Assembly: GCA_963700705.1 (NCBI GenBank)
Contig: CAVOYQ010000009.1
Location: forward strand, 62,001 to 126,000
DNA length: 64,000 nucleotides
Reading direction: 5' to 3'
Origin: JAHEFT01 sp963700705
GTDB taxonomy: Bacteria > Pseudomonadota > Gammaproteobacteria > Xanthomonadales > SZUA-36
Shown here: positions 21,319 to 31,677 of the stretch, piece after piece
Position numbering within the stretch: position 1 is the first letter of the stretch
Layout: every line of letters begins with the position of its first letter
The notes under the pieces: model-generated
Told to the model about the DNA's origin: nothing
Database searches by the model: none
What the model saw: the letters and a program-made list of their open reading frames with translations, nothing else
Position numbers and translations under genes: made by a program

Positions 21319-23598
21319 ATGTCACACATTACACGATTGGCCGTCGTTTTCGCCGCGGCGCTGGCGCCGATAGCCTGCACGACCACACCCACGGAGCAGC
21401 CAACCGGCGCCCGCCCGGAAATCATCTTTGATGACATCGGCGGTATCTGGCAACCCGCCATGGGCGTTGAAAAAGGCGCCCGGCCGGTCATTCCTGACGG
21501 CCAGCGGTACCGTGCAACGGGGCCTTTCGATATTGACATGCGGGACGTTCCACGGGCTGAGCGTGCGACCGCCAACCTGCAGGGCCTGGAGCAGCGCCGC
21601 GGCGGCGGACGGATCGAGTCGCAATTGCCCGACGATGTGGCGAATAAGCTGCGCGACGACGCCCGTTTTCTGCGTCCCAGCCCGTTTATCCAGGACGTGA
21701 GTGAGGGCGCAGTTTTTGCTCCGTCCCAGGCGCCTGCCGCGGCGGGAACCGGATTTGACAGTATCGACTACAACCAGTGCTGCGGCGGCGGCGGCAACGT
21801 CCCGCCCGACCCCGAACTGGCGGCCGGCCCCAACCACGTGATCGCCGTGGTCAACGTGGCATTTGAGATTTACAACACCAGTGGAGCGAGCCAGGGTGGC
21901 GTTCGCACCTTCGCCAGCCTGTTTTCCGGGGTACCTGGCTGCACCGGAGTATTCGACCCGAACGCCAATTACGACGAGGCCGAGGACCGCTTTATCCTGG
22001 GCATCGATGGCGACGGCGGAAGTTACTGCATTGCGGTGTCAGCGTCCTCAGACCCCACCGGTTCCTGGTATCGTTACAGTTTCCAGACCGCTTCCCGCAA
22101 GGATTTCTTCGATTACCCGCATGCCGGTGTAGGCGACGATGCGATCTACCTGGGCGCCAATATATTCGGACCCCGGACCTTCAAGGAAGGACGGGTCTGG
22201 GCCATTGACAAATTCGCCATGTACACCGGGTCGGCCCCCACTGTCGTGTCTTTCGGCATTGGCAGTGACGGCACGCCGCAACCCATGAACCTGCACGGGT
22301 TCAACCAGGGCACCTGGCCGGCAGCCGGTGAACCACACTACATCCTGACCGATGGCCAGTCTTTCACCGGCGCCAGTTATGGCGTCTGGTCCTGGAACAA
22401 TCCTTTTGGTGGCGGCGCTCCGGTCAAGAAATCGAAAGAGGTCAACCTGAATTCCGCAACCGGACCCACCGCCGGAATGCCTGTCGATGCACCGCAAGCC
22501 GGTGGCGGCAAGCTGCAGGCCAACGACTTCCGTGGGCAGGACGCAGAATACCGCAACGGCCATATCTGGATGAGCAATGCACAGTCCTGCAACCCGGGCA
22601 GCGGCACGGTCAATTGCGTGCGCTGGGCCGAGATTGACCCGGTCGGGCCAAGCGTCGTAAATGCCGGGGTCATTGGCACCAATGGCCAATACCGCTCTTT
22701 TCCCGACCTGGCGGTCGACAATTGCGGCAACATGATGCTGGGTTACAGCAAGACGTCTTCCTCCAGCAACCCCGGCGTGTTCGCGGTTGGCCGCGACAGT
22801 TCAGGCGCCATGCAACAGGAGCTCACCGTAAAATCGACTCAAGTTGTCTACACGGCTTTTGACGGTGCGCCGTACCGCTGGGGTGATTACACCGAAATGA
22901 CGGTTGCTCCGGATGGCGCAACCTTCTGGTACCTCGGCGAATATTCCAAGAACACCAATAACAACAATGGCAAGTGGGGCACCTGGATCCAGTCCTTCAG
23001 CTTTGGCTGTGGCGGCGGCACTGCCAACAGCCCGCCCCACGCGGTCATCACGTCGGTCCAGTGCAACAACAGCACCAAGGTCTGTAGTTTCAGCGCCAGC
23101 GGATCTTCCGACAGTGACGGCACCATTACCAATTACGCGTGGAATTTCGGTGATAACACCGCCGGTGGCGGCGTCACCGCCAGTCATACCTATGCGGCTT
23201 ATGGCAGCTACACGGTAAGCCTGACCGTTACTGATGACGCAAACGACACCGATTCGGCTCAACAGACGGTTACCCTGACCAACCCGGTCGACCCGGTCAA
23301 GATGTCGGTCGCAAACCTGGTCCTGGATACCCAGAATCTCAACGGCGGGAACAAGGCGCCGCGGGCAACGGTGACGATCCTGGATGACCAGGGAAACCCG
23401 GTTGGCGCGGTGCTGGTCAAAGGGACATTCACCGGTGACGGCGCCGGCAACGGCAACGACACGACTGACGGTTCCGGTTTAGCCAGGGTGGTCAGTTCCG
23501 GCAGCAAGAAGGGCAAGGTGAATTTCACCTTCTGCGTGACCGAAGTGAGCGGTGGCAGCCTGACCTGGGACGGGGCCAAGCCCTGCGCATCAAACTAG
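21319..23598 (+). CDS. Large lipoprotein with PKD domain, function unknown
   Basis: An intact 759-residue protein. The signal (VVFAAALAPIAC) ends in a lipobox cysteine. The central 450 residues resemble secreted beta-propeller-like proteins that begin with a DYNQCCGGGGNVPPDPELAA segment, and have many Gly, Asn and Asp. A PKD domain lies near residues 575-660 (FSASGSSDSDGTITNYAWNF, then ASHTYAAYGSYTVSLTVTDD). A C-terminal beta-sandwich follows. PKD domains mediate binding in secreted and surface proteins. No catalytic motif is recognised. AGGAGAGG at 21303-21310 serves as ribosome-binding site. A strong terminator follows, so it is monocistronic. Confidence 0.8.
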   Translation: MSHITRLAVVFAAALAPIACTTTPTEQPTGARPEIIFDDIGGIWQPAMGVEKGARPVIPDGQRYRATGPFDIDMRDVPRAERATANLQGLEQRRGGGRIESQLPDDVANKLRDDARFLRPSPFIQDVSEGAVFAPSQAPAAAGTGFDSIDYNQCCGGGGNVPPDPELAAGPNHVIAVVNVAFEIYNTSGASQGGVRTFASLFSGVPGCTGVFDPNANYDEAEDRFILGIDGDGGSYCIAVSASSDPTGSWYRYSFQTASRKDFFDYPHAGVGDDAIYLGANIFGPRTFKEGRVWAIDKFAMYTGSAPTVVSFGIGSDGTPQPMNLHGFNQGTWPAAGEPHYILTDGQSFTGASYGVWSWNNPFGGGAPVKKSKEVNLNSATGPTAGMPVDAPQAGGGKLQANDFRGQDAEYRNGHIWMSNAQSCNPGSGTVNCVRWAEIDPVGPSVVNAGVIGTNGQYRSFPDLAVDNCGNMMLGYSKTSSSSNPGVFAVGRDSSGAMQQELTVKSTQVVYTAFDGAPYRWGDYTEMTVAPDGATFWYLGEYSKNTNNNNGKWGTWIQSFSFGCGGGTANSPPHAVITSVQCNNSTKVCSFSASGSSDSDGTITNYAWNFGDNTAGGGVTASHTYAAYGSYTVSLTVTDDANDTDSAQQTVTLTNPVDPVKMSVANLVLDTQNLNGGNKAPRATVTILDDQGNPVGAVLVKGTFTGDGAGNGNDTTDGSGLARVVSSGSKKGKVNFTFCVTEVSGGSLTWDGAKPCASN

Positions 23599-23621
23599 GT
23601 TCAGATCCACAGTTTGACATC

Positions 23622-23652
23622 AAGGCCGCCCTGTACCGGGCGGCCTTTTTTA
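23622..23652 (+). terminator. Intrinsic terminator
   Basis: A 10-bp stem (AAGGCCGCCC / GGGCGGCCTT) with a six-base loop and a run of Ts lies 24 bases past the stop of the PKD lipoprotein gene. It is a textbook rho-independent terminator. Confidence 0.88.
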
Positions 23653-23699
23653 TTGCCACCAAAACTGCGAAAATTGATCTCTGACCCTGGAGGTATCCA

Positions 23700-26555
23700 A
23701 TGACTGCAACAAGGCTGATATTCGTACTGATAATCGGCGTTATTCTCGGCGGCTGCGAGCCGTCACCGACTACCCAGAAAACCCCGGTGGCACCTCCGCC
23801 CGCGCCTGCTGAAGGCCCATCCATCACGTACGAAAAGTACCAACTGGATAACGGGCTGGACGTCATTCTCCATGTCGACCGTTCCGACCCGGTGGTGGCG
23901 ATCGACCTGGCCGCACACGTGGGGTCCTCCAGGGAGGTAAGCGGGAGCACCGGTCTTGCGCATTTGTTCGAACACCTGTTGTTCCTCGATTCGGAAAATC
24001 TCGGTTACGGCGGTCTGGACCAGATGAATACCCGGATCGGTGGCGAAGGCACCAACGGCTTCACCAGCACCGATATGACCCAGTATTTCCAGGCGGTGCC
24101 TGCCGACGCGCTGGAAAAAGTCATCTGGGCCGAGGCCGATAAACTGGGTTATTTCATCAATACCGTCACCCAGCCGGTTATCGATACCGAGAAGCAGGTG
24201 GTCAAGAACGAAAAACGCCAGGTCGTGGATAACCAGCCATACGGCCATAACTTCTACGTTATTGGAAAGGCGATCTACCCGGAAGGCCACCCGTACAACT
24301 GGCAAATTATCGGCTCCCTCGATGACCTCGAGGCGGCCACGCTGGATGACGTCAAAACCTTCTATGGACGCTGGTACGTGCCGAACAACGTCACGCTGAC
24401 CCTGTCCGGTGACTTTGACGTGGACGATGCCAAGGCGCTGATCGAAAAATATTTCGGTGAAATTCCCCGTGGGCCGGATGTGGAAGTACGGCAACCGCTT
24501 CCGGTGAAACTGGAGGAAACCCTTTCGCTGTTTCACGAGGACAACTTCGCCACTGTGCCACGGCTGACCATGGCCTGGCCTTCCGTTGGTCAGTTTCATC
24601 CCGATGCCATTGCGCTCCAGGTTTTGTCGGAATACTTGTCCGTGGGCAAGCGGGCGCCACTCAATGAAGTATTGATCGATGAGCAGCAGCTCACTTCCAG
24701 CCTGGAGACATTCACTTACGGCAAGGAACTGAGTGGTGAGTTTTATCTGATCATCGATGCCAACGCGGGTGAAGACCTGGATGTTCTCTTACCCGCTCTG
24801 GATTCGGCTTTTACTCGATTCGAAGAGAACGGGATTTCACAGGCGGACCTGGACCGGATCAAGGCCGGCGCCGAAGTCGAGATCTACGGCCGGCTGACTA
24901 GCGCCCTCGGGAAAGCCGTGGCGCTGGGCGAATTCAATACCCTGGTTGGCGATCCGGAGCGGATCAATAGCAATATCCGCGAACTGCAGGCGCTGACGAC
25001 AGATGACATCGTGCGGGTCTACAACACCTACCTGAAAGACCGGCCGTACGTGGTGACCAGTTTCGTGCCCAAAGGTGAGCCTGACCTGGCCCTGGAGGGC
25101 AGTGTGAAGGCCGATGTAGTCGAGGAAGTGGTTGTCCAGGGCGCTGAAGCGGAGGTTGAAACGGACCACACGGTAAGGGACTTCGAGCGCACGCCGTCTT
25201 CTTTCGACCGCACCGTTGAACCTCCATTCGGCAGCCCATACGAACTTCCGGCGCCGGCGGTCTGGCGGGCAACTCTGGCCAACGGTATTGCCGTCTATGG
25301 CATTGAATCCGATGAACTGCCGCTGGTGTATTTTTCACTGCAACTGGATGCCGGCCGGGAACGCGCCGATGCTGAAAAGCCCGCGGTCGCCAACCTGACC
25401 GCAGACCTGCTCAACAAGGGAACCGCCGGCAAGACGACCGCCGAGCTTGAAGACGCGATCAAGTCGCTCGGTTCGACCATCACGATTTCAGCCGGAACGA
25501 CCAGCACGTCGGTCAGCGGCAGCACTCTGTCGCGCAACTTTGAACAAACGATGGCCCTGGTCGAGGAGATGCTGCTGGAACCACGCTGGGATGCCGGTGA
25601 GTTCGAGCTATTGAAACGCAAACAGCTCAACGCGATAGACCAGGATGCCGGCGACCCGCAAATCATTTCCCGGCGGGAAGCGGCAAAACTCATGTATCCG
25701 GCAGATCACGTATACAGCTACCTGCCTTATGGCACCAAAGACAAGCTGGAATCGGTGAAACTGGCCGACCTGCAGGCTTTCTACCGGGCGAACTATTCAC
25801 CGGTGCGGGCCAGGATCAATATTGTGGGTGATGTAGATGCCGATACCGTGAAGGCTGCAACCAGCGGATTGTCGGAACGCTGGAACACCCCCGGCACAGA
25901 ACCGGTTTCGCTGCCGCAAGCGAACCCGGTTGAACGGTCAGCCGTCTATTTTTATGATCTGCCCGGGGCCAAGCAGTCGGTGTTGCGGCTGCAAAGGCCC
26001 TCGTTATCGGCAGTGGATCCGGATTACCCGTTGGCACAGGCGCTCAATTACCTCCTGGGCGATATTTATACCTCCCGGTTAATGACAGAGTTGCGTGTGA
26101 ACAAGGGCTATACCTACGGCATCGGTTCGAGGTTCGCTGGCGACAAAGACCGTGGGGTTTTCCTGATTGCATCCAGTGTGAGGGCCAACGTCACGCTTGA
26201 ATCGCTCGAGTTGATTCGGGATATCGTTGCAAATTACGGGCCGGAGTTCACGGACGACGACCTGGCCGTTCTGAAAGGCGCCGTGCTGCGCGGCCAGGCG
26301 CTCAAGAATGAAACGCTCGGCGCCAAGCTGGATGTGGTCCAGAGCATCAGCACCTACGGTTACCCGGACGATTTCCAGGCCGAAAATGCCCGGCGGGTCG
26401 AGGAAATGACGCTGGAACAGTTCAAACAACTGGCCGGCGAATACCTGAGTCCGGACGCGATGCAATACCTCGTGGTGGGCGACGCGGCCAGCCAGGCGGG
26501 TTTGCTTTCGGAGTTGGGGTTTGGCCAACCGGTGATGCTGGAGCCGGTGGAATAG
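23700..26555 (+). CDS. M16-family zinc metallopeptidase lipoprotein (two-repeat)
   Basis: An insulinase/pitrilysin family peptidase of 951 residues, anchored by a lipobox signal (LIIGVILGGC). The active half has the inverted zinc motif HLFEH (His88, Glu91, His92) and a distal Glu in the KQVVKNEKRQ helix. The second half (from about residue 510) repeats the fold without HxxEH, as in other two-unit M16 enzymes, and keeps the RxxxYxY-like segment YTYGIGSRF. Such enzymes enclose and cut short peptides. It is intact and starts 48 bases after the preceding terminator; GGAGG lies just upstream of the ATG. Confidence 0.93.
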   Translation: MTATRLIFVLIIGVILGGCEPSPTTQKTPVAPPPAPAEGPSITYEKYQLDNGLDVILHVDRSDPVVAIDLAAHVGSSREVSGSTGLAHLFEHLLFLDSENLGYGGLDQMNTRIGGEGTNGFTSTDMTQYFQAVPADALEKVIWAEADKLGYFINTVTQPVIDTEKQVVKNEKRQVVDNQPYGHNFYVIGKAIYPEGHPYNWQIIGSLDDLEAATLDDVKTFYGRWYVPNNVTLTLSGDFDVDDAKALIEKYFGEIPRGPDVEVRQPLPVKLEETLSLFHEDNFATVPRLTMAWPSVGQFHPDAIALQVLSEYLSVGKRAPLNEVLIDEQQLTSSLETFTYGKELSGEFYLIIDANAGEDLDVLLPALDSAFTRFEENGISQADLDRIKAGAEVEIYGRLTSALGKAVALGEFNTLVGDPERINSNIRELQALTTDDIVRVYNTYLKDRPYVVTSFVPKGEPDLALEGSVKADVVEEVVVQGAEAEVETDHTVRDFERTPSSFDRTVEPPFGSPYELPAPAVWRATLANGIAVYGIESDELPLVYFSLQLDAGRERADAEKPAVANLTADLLNKGTAGKTTAELEDAIKSLGSTITISAGTTSTSVSGSTLSRNFEQTMALVEEMLLEPRWDAGEFELLKRKQLNAIDQDAGDPQIISRREAAKLMYPADHVYSYLPYGTKDKLESVKLADLQAFYRANYSPVRARINIVGDVDADTVKAATSGLSERWNTPGTEPVSLPQANPVERSAVYFYDLPGAKQSVLRLQRPSLSAVDPDYPLAQALNYLLGDIYTSRLMTELRVNKGYTYGIGSRFAGDKDRGVFLIASSVRANVTLESLELIRDIVANYGPEFTDDDLAVLKGAVLRGQALKNETLGAKLDVVQSISTYGYPDDFQAENARRVEEMTLEQFKQLAGEYLSPDAMQYLVVGDAASQAGLLSELGFGQPVMLEPVE

Positions 26556-26670
26556 GAAACGTGCGCCCGTCTTCCAACCCGGCGGTATACACACCTTCGG
26601 CGCGGGATTAGACTGGCGTTTCCGCGAAGATTCTCAAGTGAATCCTCTTTTTCAAAAAAGGTGAGATCAA

Positions 26671-27482
26671 ATGTCTAAAAATGCTCGAAAATCGATCACG
26701 ACTTCTGCACAAACGGTGTTCGCGATCGGCTTGACTTCCATGCTTGTACTCGGGTCGGCGACCGCAAGCGCCGACGAAACGGATGCAAAACGTATTCTCA
26801 AGGCCATGTCCGATTACATGGCGTCGCAAAAGGCTTTTTCTTTTGACTACGACTCCATGCTGGACGTGGTGACCCCCGAAGACCAGGTGATCGGAATCGC
26901 AAGTTCGGGTGCTGTGACGTTCAGCCGCCCGGACAAAATCCATGCGTCACGCCACGGCGGTTTTGCCGATGTTGAAATGAATTTCGACGGAAAACGCTGA
27001 CCATTTTGGGCAAGAATCTGAACGTGTTCACGCAGGTTGAGATCCCCGGTACGGTCGACCACCTGATCGATGAACTGAAAGACACTTACAACCGGCCCCT
27101 GCCGGCAGCCGACCTGTTGCTGTCGAATTCGTACGACGTGCTGATGCAGGGTGTCATGGATGTGAAAGACCTCGGCAGTGGTGTGATCGGCGGCGAGGAA
27201 TGTGACTCGCTGGCCTTCAGGACCGAGGAGGTCGATTGGCAGATCTGGATTGCGCATGGCGACAAACCTATCCCTGCCGTTACGTGATTACTTCCAAGAC
27301 GATGGTAATGGAACCCGCAGTACACCGTCCAGGTCAGCAACTGGAAGTCGGGAGATGAAGTCGCGGCGCGGGATTTCACGTTCAAGGCCCCGGCCGGCAC
27401 CAAGCAGGTCACCATCGAAGATCTCAAGGGATCAGGTGATTTACCGGAGATTTTCGTGATGGATAAAGGAGAAGCAAAATGA
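26671..27482 (+). CDS. DUF2092-family exported protein (three frameshifts)
   Basis: An exported protein of unknown role. The signal peptide ends near SATASA and is followed by the DUF2092 opening (AKRILKAMSDYMASQKAFSF). The frame slips at about 26996, where GGAAAACGCTG would read GKTLTILG with one more A, then near 27275, and again at a CCC run near 27317. The joined protein keeps the family order: RPDKIHASRHG, NRPLPAADLLLSN, CDSLAFRTEEVDWQIWI and a final YTVQVSNWKSG. About 270 residues, normal. DUF2092 folds resemble the LolA/LolB lipoprotein-carrier shape, so lipid or lipoprotein handling is possible. The stop overlaps the next start. Confidence 0.8.
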
Positions 27483-27691
27483 CCCGTCTGAAGAGATTGG
27501 GACTTATGGCGCTGGTCGTAACCGTGGTGTTGATCGGCGCTGAATTCGGTGCACAGATGGCAGTTCCCGGAATCCAAAGCGCGATCCCGGAAGCGGAAGC
27601 CATCGTGGGACGGCCGCTGACACCGGTGAGTTACGCTGGCGTGGCCCGCCGGACCGTTCGTCGCTGCGCAGTGGGCGTGTATTACTGTTAA
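27479..27691 (+). CDS. Small exported protein, partner of DUF2092 gene
   Basis: A 70-residue protein with one N-terminal hydrophobic segment (LMALVVTVVLIGAEFGAQMA) and a short conserved-looking tail (RPLTPVSYAGVARRTVRRC). The ATG overlaps the stop of the DUF2092 gene (ATGA), so the two are translationally coupled. I recognise the tail pattern from small proteins next to DUF2092 genes, but no function is known. A terminator follows 22 bases after the stop. Confidence 0.68.
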   Translation: MTRLKRLGLMALVVTVVLIGAEFGAQMAVPGIQSAIPEAEAIVGRPLTPVSYAGVARRTVRRCAVGVYYC

Positions 27692-27713
27692 CCCGCAAAA
27701 CGTCAAAATGCAA

Positions 27714-27742
27714 GGAAGCCCGGAAACGGGCTTCCTTTTTTT
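27714..27742 (+). terminator. Intrinsic terminator
   Basis: A perfect 9-bp stem (GGAAGCCCG / CGGGCTTCC) with a GAAA tetraloop and seven Ts ends the DUF2092 operon. Confidence 0.93.
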
Positions 27743-27763
27743 GGGCCTGGCCGCTGATCCCGT

Positions 27764-29595
27764 TCAGGGCCCAAACAGGCGCGCCACGCCAACTGAAATC
27801 GCCGGTACGAAGGTAATGACAAGCACCGCGATCAGGTTGATCAGGAAGAAGGGCAGCGCGGCCCGGAAGACCGACATCAGCGGTTTGTCAAACCGGAAAG
27901 AGGCAAGGTAGAGGTTCATGCCAACCGGAGGTGTCAGGTAACCCAACTCCATATTGGCCAGGAAAATGATGCCCAGGTGAAGGGGATCGATGCCGAATGC
28001 TGCGGCAACCGGCAGCATCAAGGGCACTATCACTACGATGGCGGAAATGATGTCCAGCAAACAGCCCGCCAACAGCAGAGCGGCGTTCAAGAGCGAGTAA
28101 AAACACCAGGGGGAGTCGGTGACGGACAGGATCAGGTCCGCGGCCATCGACGGCACGTCCGCAAAAATCAGGTAGCTGGTCAGACCCATGGCGGAAGCCA
28201 GGATGATCTTGATGCCGCCCACCAAAATGGCACACTCCTTCAGAATGTCGCCGAGGTTGGCTGGAAAACTTCACATCGCGATGAACGAATAACTCGACCA
28301 GCAGAGTATACGCGGCAGCTGCGGCGGCAACTTCAACCAGCGTCGCAATCCCGGAAAAAATGCCATACAGAACGCCAACCGGCAGTATCACTTCCCACTT
28401 GGATTCATACAAAGTGCGCAGCGCCAGGGAAAGGTCAAATCGCCGGCGCTCCGAGGTTACCGTGCGGGCTTTGTAAATGGCCCAGGCGCAAGTCATCGAG
28501 ATCAGCAGCAAGCCAGGCACGACACCCGCGATAAACAACTGGTTAATTGGCGTATGCGAGGCAACTCCGTAAAGAATGACCAACAGACTGGGCGGCAACA
28601 GGATGCCGAGGCTGCCGGAAGATGTGAGTACCCCCAGTGAAAAGTTTTCCGGGTAGCGCTGCTTGATCAATATGGGCAGCATCAGTCCGCCCAGCGCAAG
28701 GATGGTCACTCCTGAACCGCCGGTAAAAGTCGTGAAGAACGCGCAGACGAGGATGGCCGCAATGGCTGAACCGCCTGGCATCCAGCCAAACCATGCTTCG
28801 AAAAGCCGCACCAGCCTGCGACGATGCCTTGCCGGCCGCCAACACGGTTCCCGCCAGTGTGAACAGGGGTATCGTGGGCAGAATGGGATTGGATGCGATC
28901 CGGTAGGCCTCAACCGAGATCGAGGCCAGCGGGATGCCATCAGTTGCAAACAGCAGCGCCGCAAGGCTGCCGAGCACGATGTAGACCGGTGTTCCCGCCA
29001 GTGTTGCCACCAGGATGACCAGCAGGCCCACAGGCAAAACATATGCGCTGCCAAAATCAGCAAAGTAGGCAACAGCAATCACTGCAAGAGTCAACGCGAC
29101 CAGCCTTGTTCCCGTGACGACCTGCATCAGTTGTCGCACATAGCGGTAGGCGAGCAGAACGAAGCTGACCGGCATGACCGATTGCGCCAGCCACAGTGGA
29201 ATGTATCCCCCCAGGAGTACTTCTGAACGGCTTTCGGCAACTGCCATGTCCAGCGCGGCTTTAGCCAGTACCATGCAGGTGACGGCTGCGAGGGTGAGTG
29301 CGATCAGTTCAGCGACGGTTTTGCTGCGGCCAGCCAGCAGTGCTGAAACGCCCAGTGAAATATGCCGGCTCTTGTTGGCGGCAACGACTGCGCCGAGGTA
29401 GCCAAACCAGAGGGTCGCGTGCCGCACGTAATTGATGGAGCCGGGGATGCCCTGACCGAATAAAGGCCGGCTCACAATTTCCAGCAGGGGCAGCAGCATG
29501 ATGACCAGCAACATGGCGGCGGCCACAATGACGACGAAACTGTACTTGTGTCGCCGGTACAGCATTATCGAGGTATGCATGACCGAAGTGTTCAT
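27764..29595 (-). CDS. TRAP transporter fused small and large permease (DctQM), two frameshifts
   Basis: Inner-membrane subunits of a sodium- or proton-driven TRAP transporter in one chain. The first 165 residues are the DctQ part (LLPLLEIVSRPLFGQGIPGS, then YVRHATLWFGYLGAVVAANK). A DctM part of 12 or so helices follows without a break. Slips near 28817 and 28258 shift the frame, but motifs continue: GGSGVTILALGGLMLPILIK, LGILLPPSLLVILYGV and the late ELGYLTPPVGMNLYLASF. I chose the ATG at 29595, one base before the stop of the binding-protein gene; the frame opens further upstream but inside that gene. About 610 residues joined. It is last in an operon with a binding protein and a TatT-like lipoprotein. 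Confidence 0.87.
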
Positions 29596-29596
29596 G

Positions 29597-30610
29597 CTAT
29601 TTGACCGCCTGCAGGCTGCGGTATTCGTCGCGCAGTCGGATGGTTTCGTCAAAATACCGGGCAGGTACAACCGATCCCCGAATCTGTGGATAGACGGTTT
29701 TCACCGTTTCCAGCCAGGCATCCATCGCTGCGCGATCCACCGGTACAATCGTCAGTCCCCTTTCTACCATCGCGTCTATCGCCTCCTGTTCCAGGCTGCG
29801 CACGGCCGCTTGCAGCTGGAGTACTTCTTCGGTGGAAATCCGGAACAGTTCCTGGTGGAACCGGGCGGGGATCCTGTTCCAGGCGCTTTCCGTGATGATG
29901 GTCGCACCGGTCAGCGGCGCCCATTTGAGGTCTGTCATGTAAGGCGTGAATGGAAACCACTGGTTGGCCAGGGCCATCAATGGCGGTGCCTGGTACGCCG
30001 TGATCATACCGGTCTGCAAGGCGGGCATGATGTCGATGGAAGACAACGAAACCGTGTTGAACCCGAGGTTTTGCCACAGCTTTTCGCCTTCAGAGGAGTC
30101 GCCGTTTGACCAGACGAACAGTTTCTGTTTGCGCAGGTCGTCCGGGGTCCGGACCGGCTCCCTCGTAAAAAAATGCACCCAGCCTACTTCGCCCCAGGCC
30201 AGCACCTTGAAGCCCTTGGCCGCCAGCAAAGGCTCCAGCTGACCGGCAATTCCGCCCCTGACGTATTCCATTTCCTGATTCGTGATGAAGGCCAGTGGTA
30301 TATGCATGGCCTGGGTTGCCGGGTCGATGGAACTCAACCCCGCTGTCGATATGGCCGCGCCATCCAGCTGGCCAACACGAACGCGGCGTAATATGTCGTC
30401 TTCGTCGCCAAGCGTGCCGGCGTAAATACGCAACCGGACCTGGCCGTTCGTGGCGAGTTTCCAGCGTTCATCGACTTTCTTCAGATTCTCGTACCAGATC
30501 GAGTCCTTCGGTGCGACGGTTGCCATTTTGATAACGATCTCGGCAGCCAGGCTGGTCGAAAATAGAACAAAAACCAGGGCGGTGATCAATTTGAATGAGT
30601 GGCTTGGCAT
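29597..30610 (-). CDS. TRAP transporter substrate-binding protein DctP/TatP type
   Basis: A periplasmic binding protein of 337 residues with a signal peptide ending STSLAA. Family features are IKMATVAPKDSIWYENLKKV, the long ligand-spanning helices, and a WVHFFTREPVRTPDDLRKQK segment that holds the usual substrate-carboxylate Arg region. The ATG at 30610 lies four bases after the stop of the TatT-like gene; an upstream in-frame extension has no export signal. In TPAT systems the binding protein docks on a TatT trimer, so hydrophobic ligands are possible. The ligand cannot be named. Confidence 0.9.
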   Translation of the reverse strand: MPSHSFKLITALVFVLFSTSLAAEIVIKMATVAPKDSIWYENLKKVDERWKLATNGQVRLRIYAGTLGDEDDILRRVRVGQLDGAAISTAGLSSIDPATQAMHIPLAFITNQEMEYVRGGIAGQLEPLLAAKGFKVLAWGEVGWVHFFTREPVRTPDDLRKQKLFVWSNGDSSEGEKLWQNLGFNTVSLSSIDIMPALQTGMITAYQAPPLMALANQWFPFTPYMTDLKWAPLTGATIITESAWNRIPARFHQELFRISTEEVLQLQAAVRSLEQEAIDAMVERGLTIVPVDRAAMDAWLETVKTVYPQIRGSVVPARYFDETIRLRDEYRSLQAVK

Positions 30611-30614
30611 TGGA

Positions 30615-31529
30615 TCAGTCCTCCAGGAAGTAGTTGTCGGAGCGGGAAAGCAGCAGTCGGGCCCGTTTTTGCGCGACCAGGTTGGCCAGCCGGGTTGGCG
30701 GGTAGTCATCAGCCTCGAAGTCCAGCGCCTGTTGCAGCAGTGACTCGAACTCGTCCCGGTTCTGCTCACCAATCGAGACGGAATCCGCGAGTGAGACCAG
30801 AGCATTGATCCGGATGCCGCCGGACAGCTCCCGGGCCCTGGCGAAATGCTCGCGGGCCAGCGCAGCGCCTCCGCCTTGCATCGGCGAACGCCCGCCCTGG
30901 TAAGCAATCATGAATTCGTGCAAAGCGCCCCGGTCAAAGCTCTCATCCAGCTCCAGGCACCGTTGCATGATGGGCTCAATGAGATTCAGGTCGGCGACCA
31001 GGCTCATGTCGGATTTGTCCGAAGCAATGGCCGCCGCCCACGACAGCGACAGCCAGTAGAGTTCGGGAATATTTTTCCGGGTGAAAACAGAGAGCGTGGC
31101 CTGCGGGTTTGTTCTGAGGCCATGGATGAAGTCTGCACGCGTCAGTTCAACGGCACGCAGGGCATAGCCGCGGGCGCGAAGGTACAGTTTCTTTGCCCGC
31201 AGTTTCAGCTTCGCAGCGCGGGCCGGATCCGTCTGTTCCAGTTCCAGCGCTTCAAGATCGACGTAGACATAGCTGTACTGGGTAAATCCACTGGCAGCTG
31301 TAATCAGCAATCCCTTGTGCCGGGGAACCTCCGCCAAGAGTCCTTCAATCGTCTTGAGACTGAATGGTAATGCCGCGCCGACCAGTTCGATGTCGTCGTC
31401 GGATGCATACACGCTTCCGCTTTCGGCCAGGGAGTCACCCAGTTTTGAGATCGCGACCTGCTTTATCGAGCATCCGTGCAGACACAAAAGACAGCCCAGA
31501 ATCAGGATCGGTTTCAACAGGTAGTTCAT
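30615..31529 (-). CDS. TRAP transporter TatT component-like TPR lipoprotein
   Basis: A 304-residue lipoprotein (LGCLLCLHGC lipobox, Cys20). The body is helical with TPR-like repeats and matches the TatT family first described from Treponema: LPFSLKTIEGLLAEVPRHKG, then ALELEQTDPARAAKLKLRAK, and a PELYWLSLSWAAAIASDKSD segment. In TPAT transporters, TatT sits under the outer membrane and works with the binding protein. It is first in the operon, followed closely by the dctP- and dctQM-type genes. A promoter should lie in the AT-rich 148 bases upstream. Confidence 0.87.
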   Translation of the reverse strand: MNYLLKPILILGCLLCLHGCSIKQVAISKLGDSLAESGSVYASDDDIELVGAALPFSLKTIEGLLAEVPRHKGLLITAASGFTQYSYVYVDLEALELEQTDPARAAKLKLRAKKLYLRARGYALRAVELTRADFIHGLRTNPQATLSVFTRKNIPELYWLSLSWAAAIASDKSDMSLVADLNLIEPIMQRCLELDESFDRGALHEFMIAYQGGRSPMQGGGAALAREHFARARELSGGIRINALVSLADSVSIGEQNRDEFESLLQQALDFEADDYPPTRLANLVAQKRARLLLSRSDNYFLED

Positions 31530-31677
31530 GTCTTACCCCCGGCTCGCTACATCGCTGGAACAAACACTGGGCGAGCGCCGGGACAATCACATGAGGAATA
31601 GGTGATTTTTATCGATAATTTTGTGAAGAGGTATTAAGGAAAGGTTGATTATTTGGTATGCTATTGATTTTAAATAT

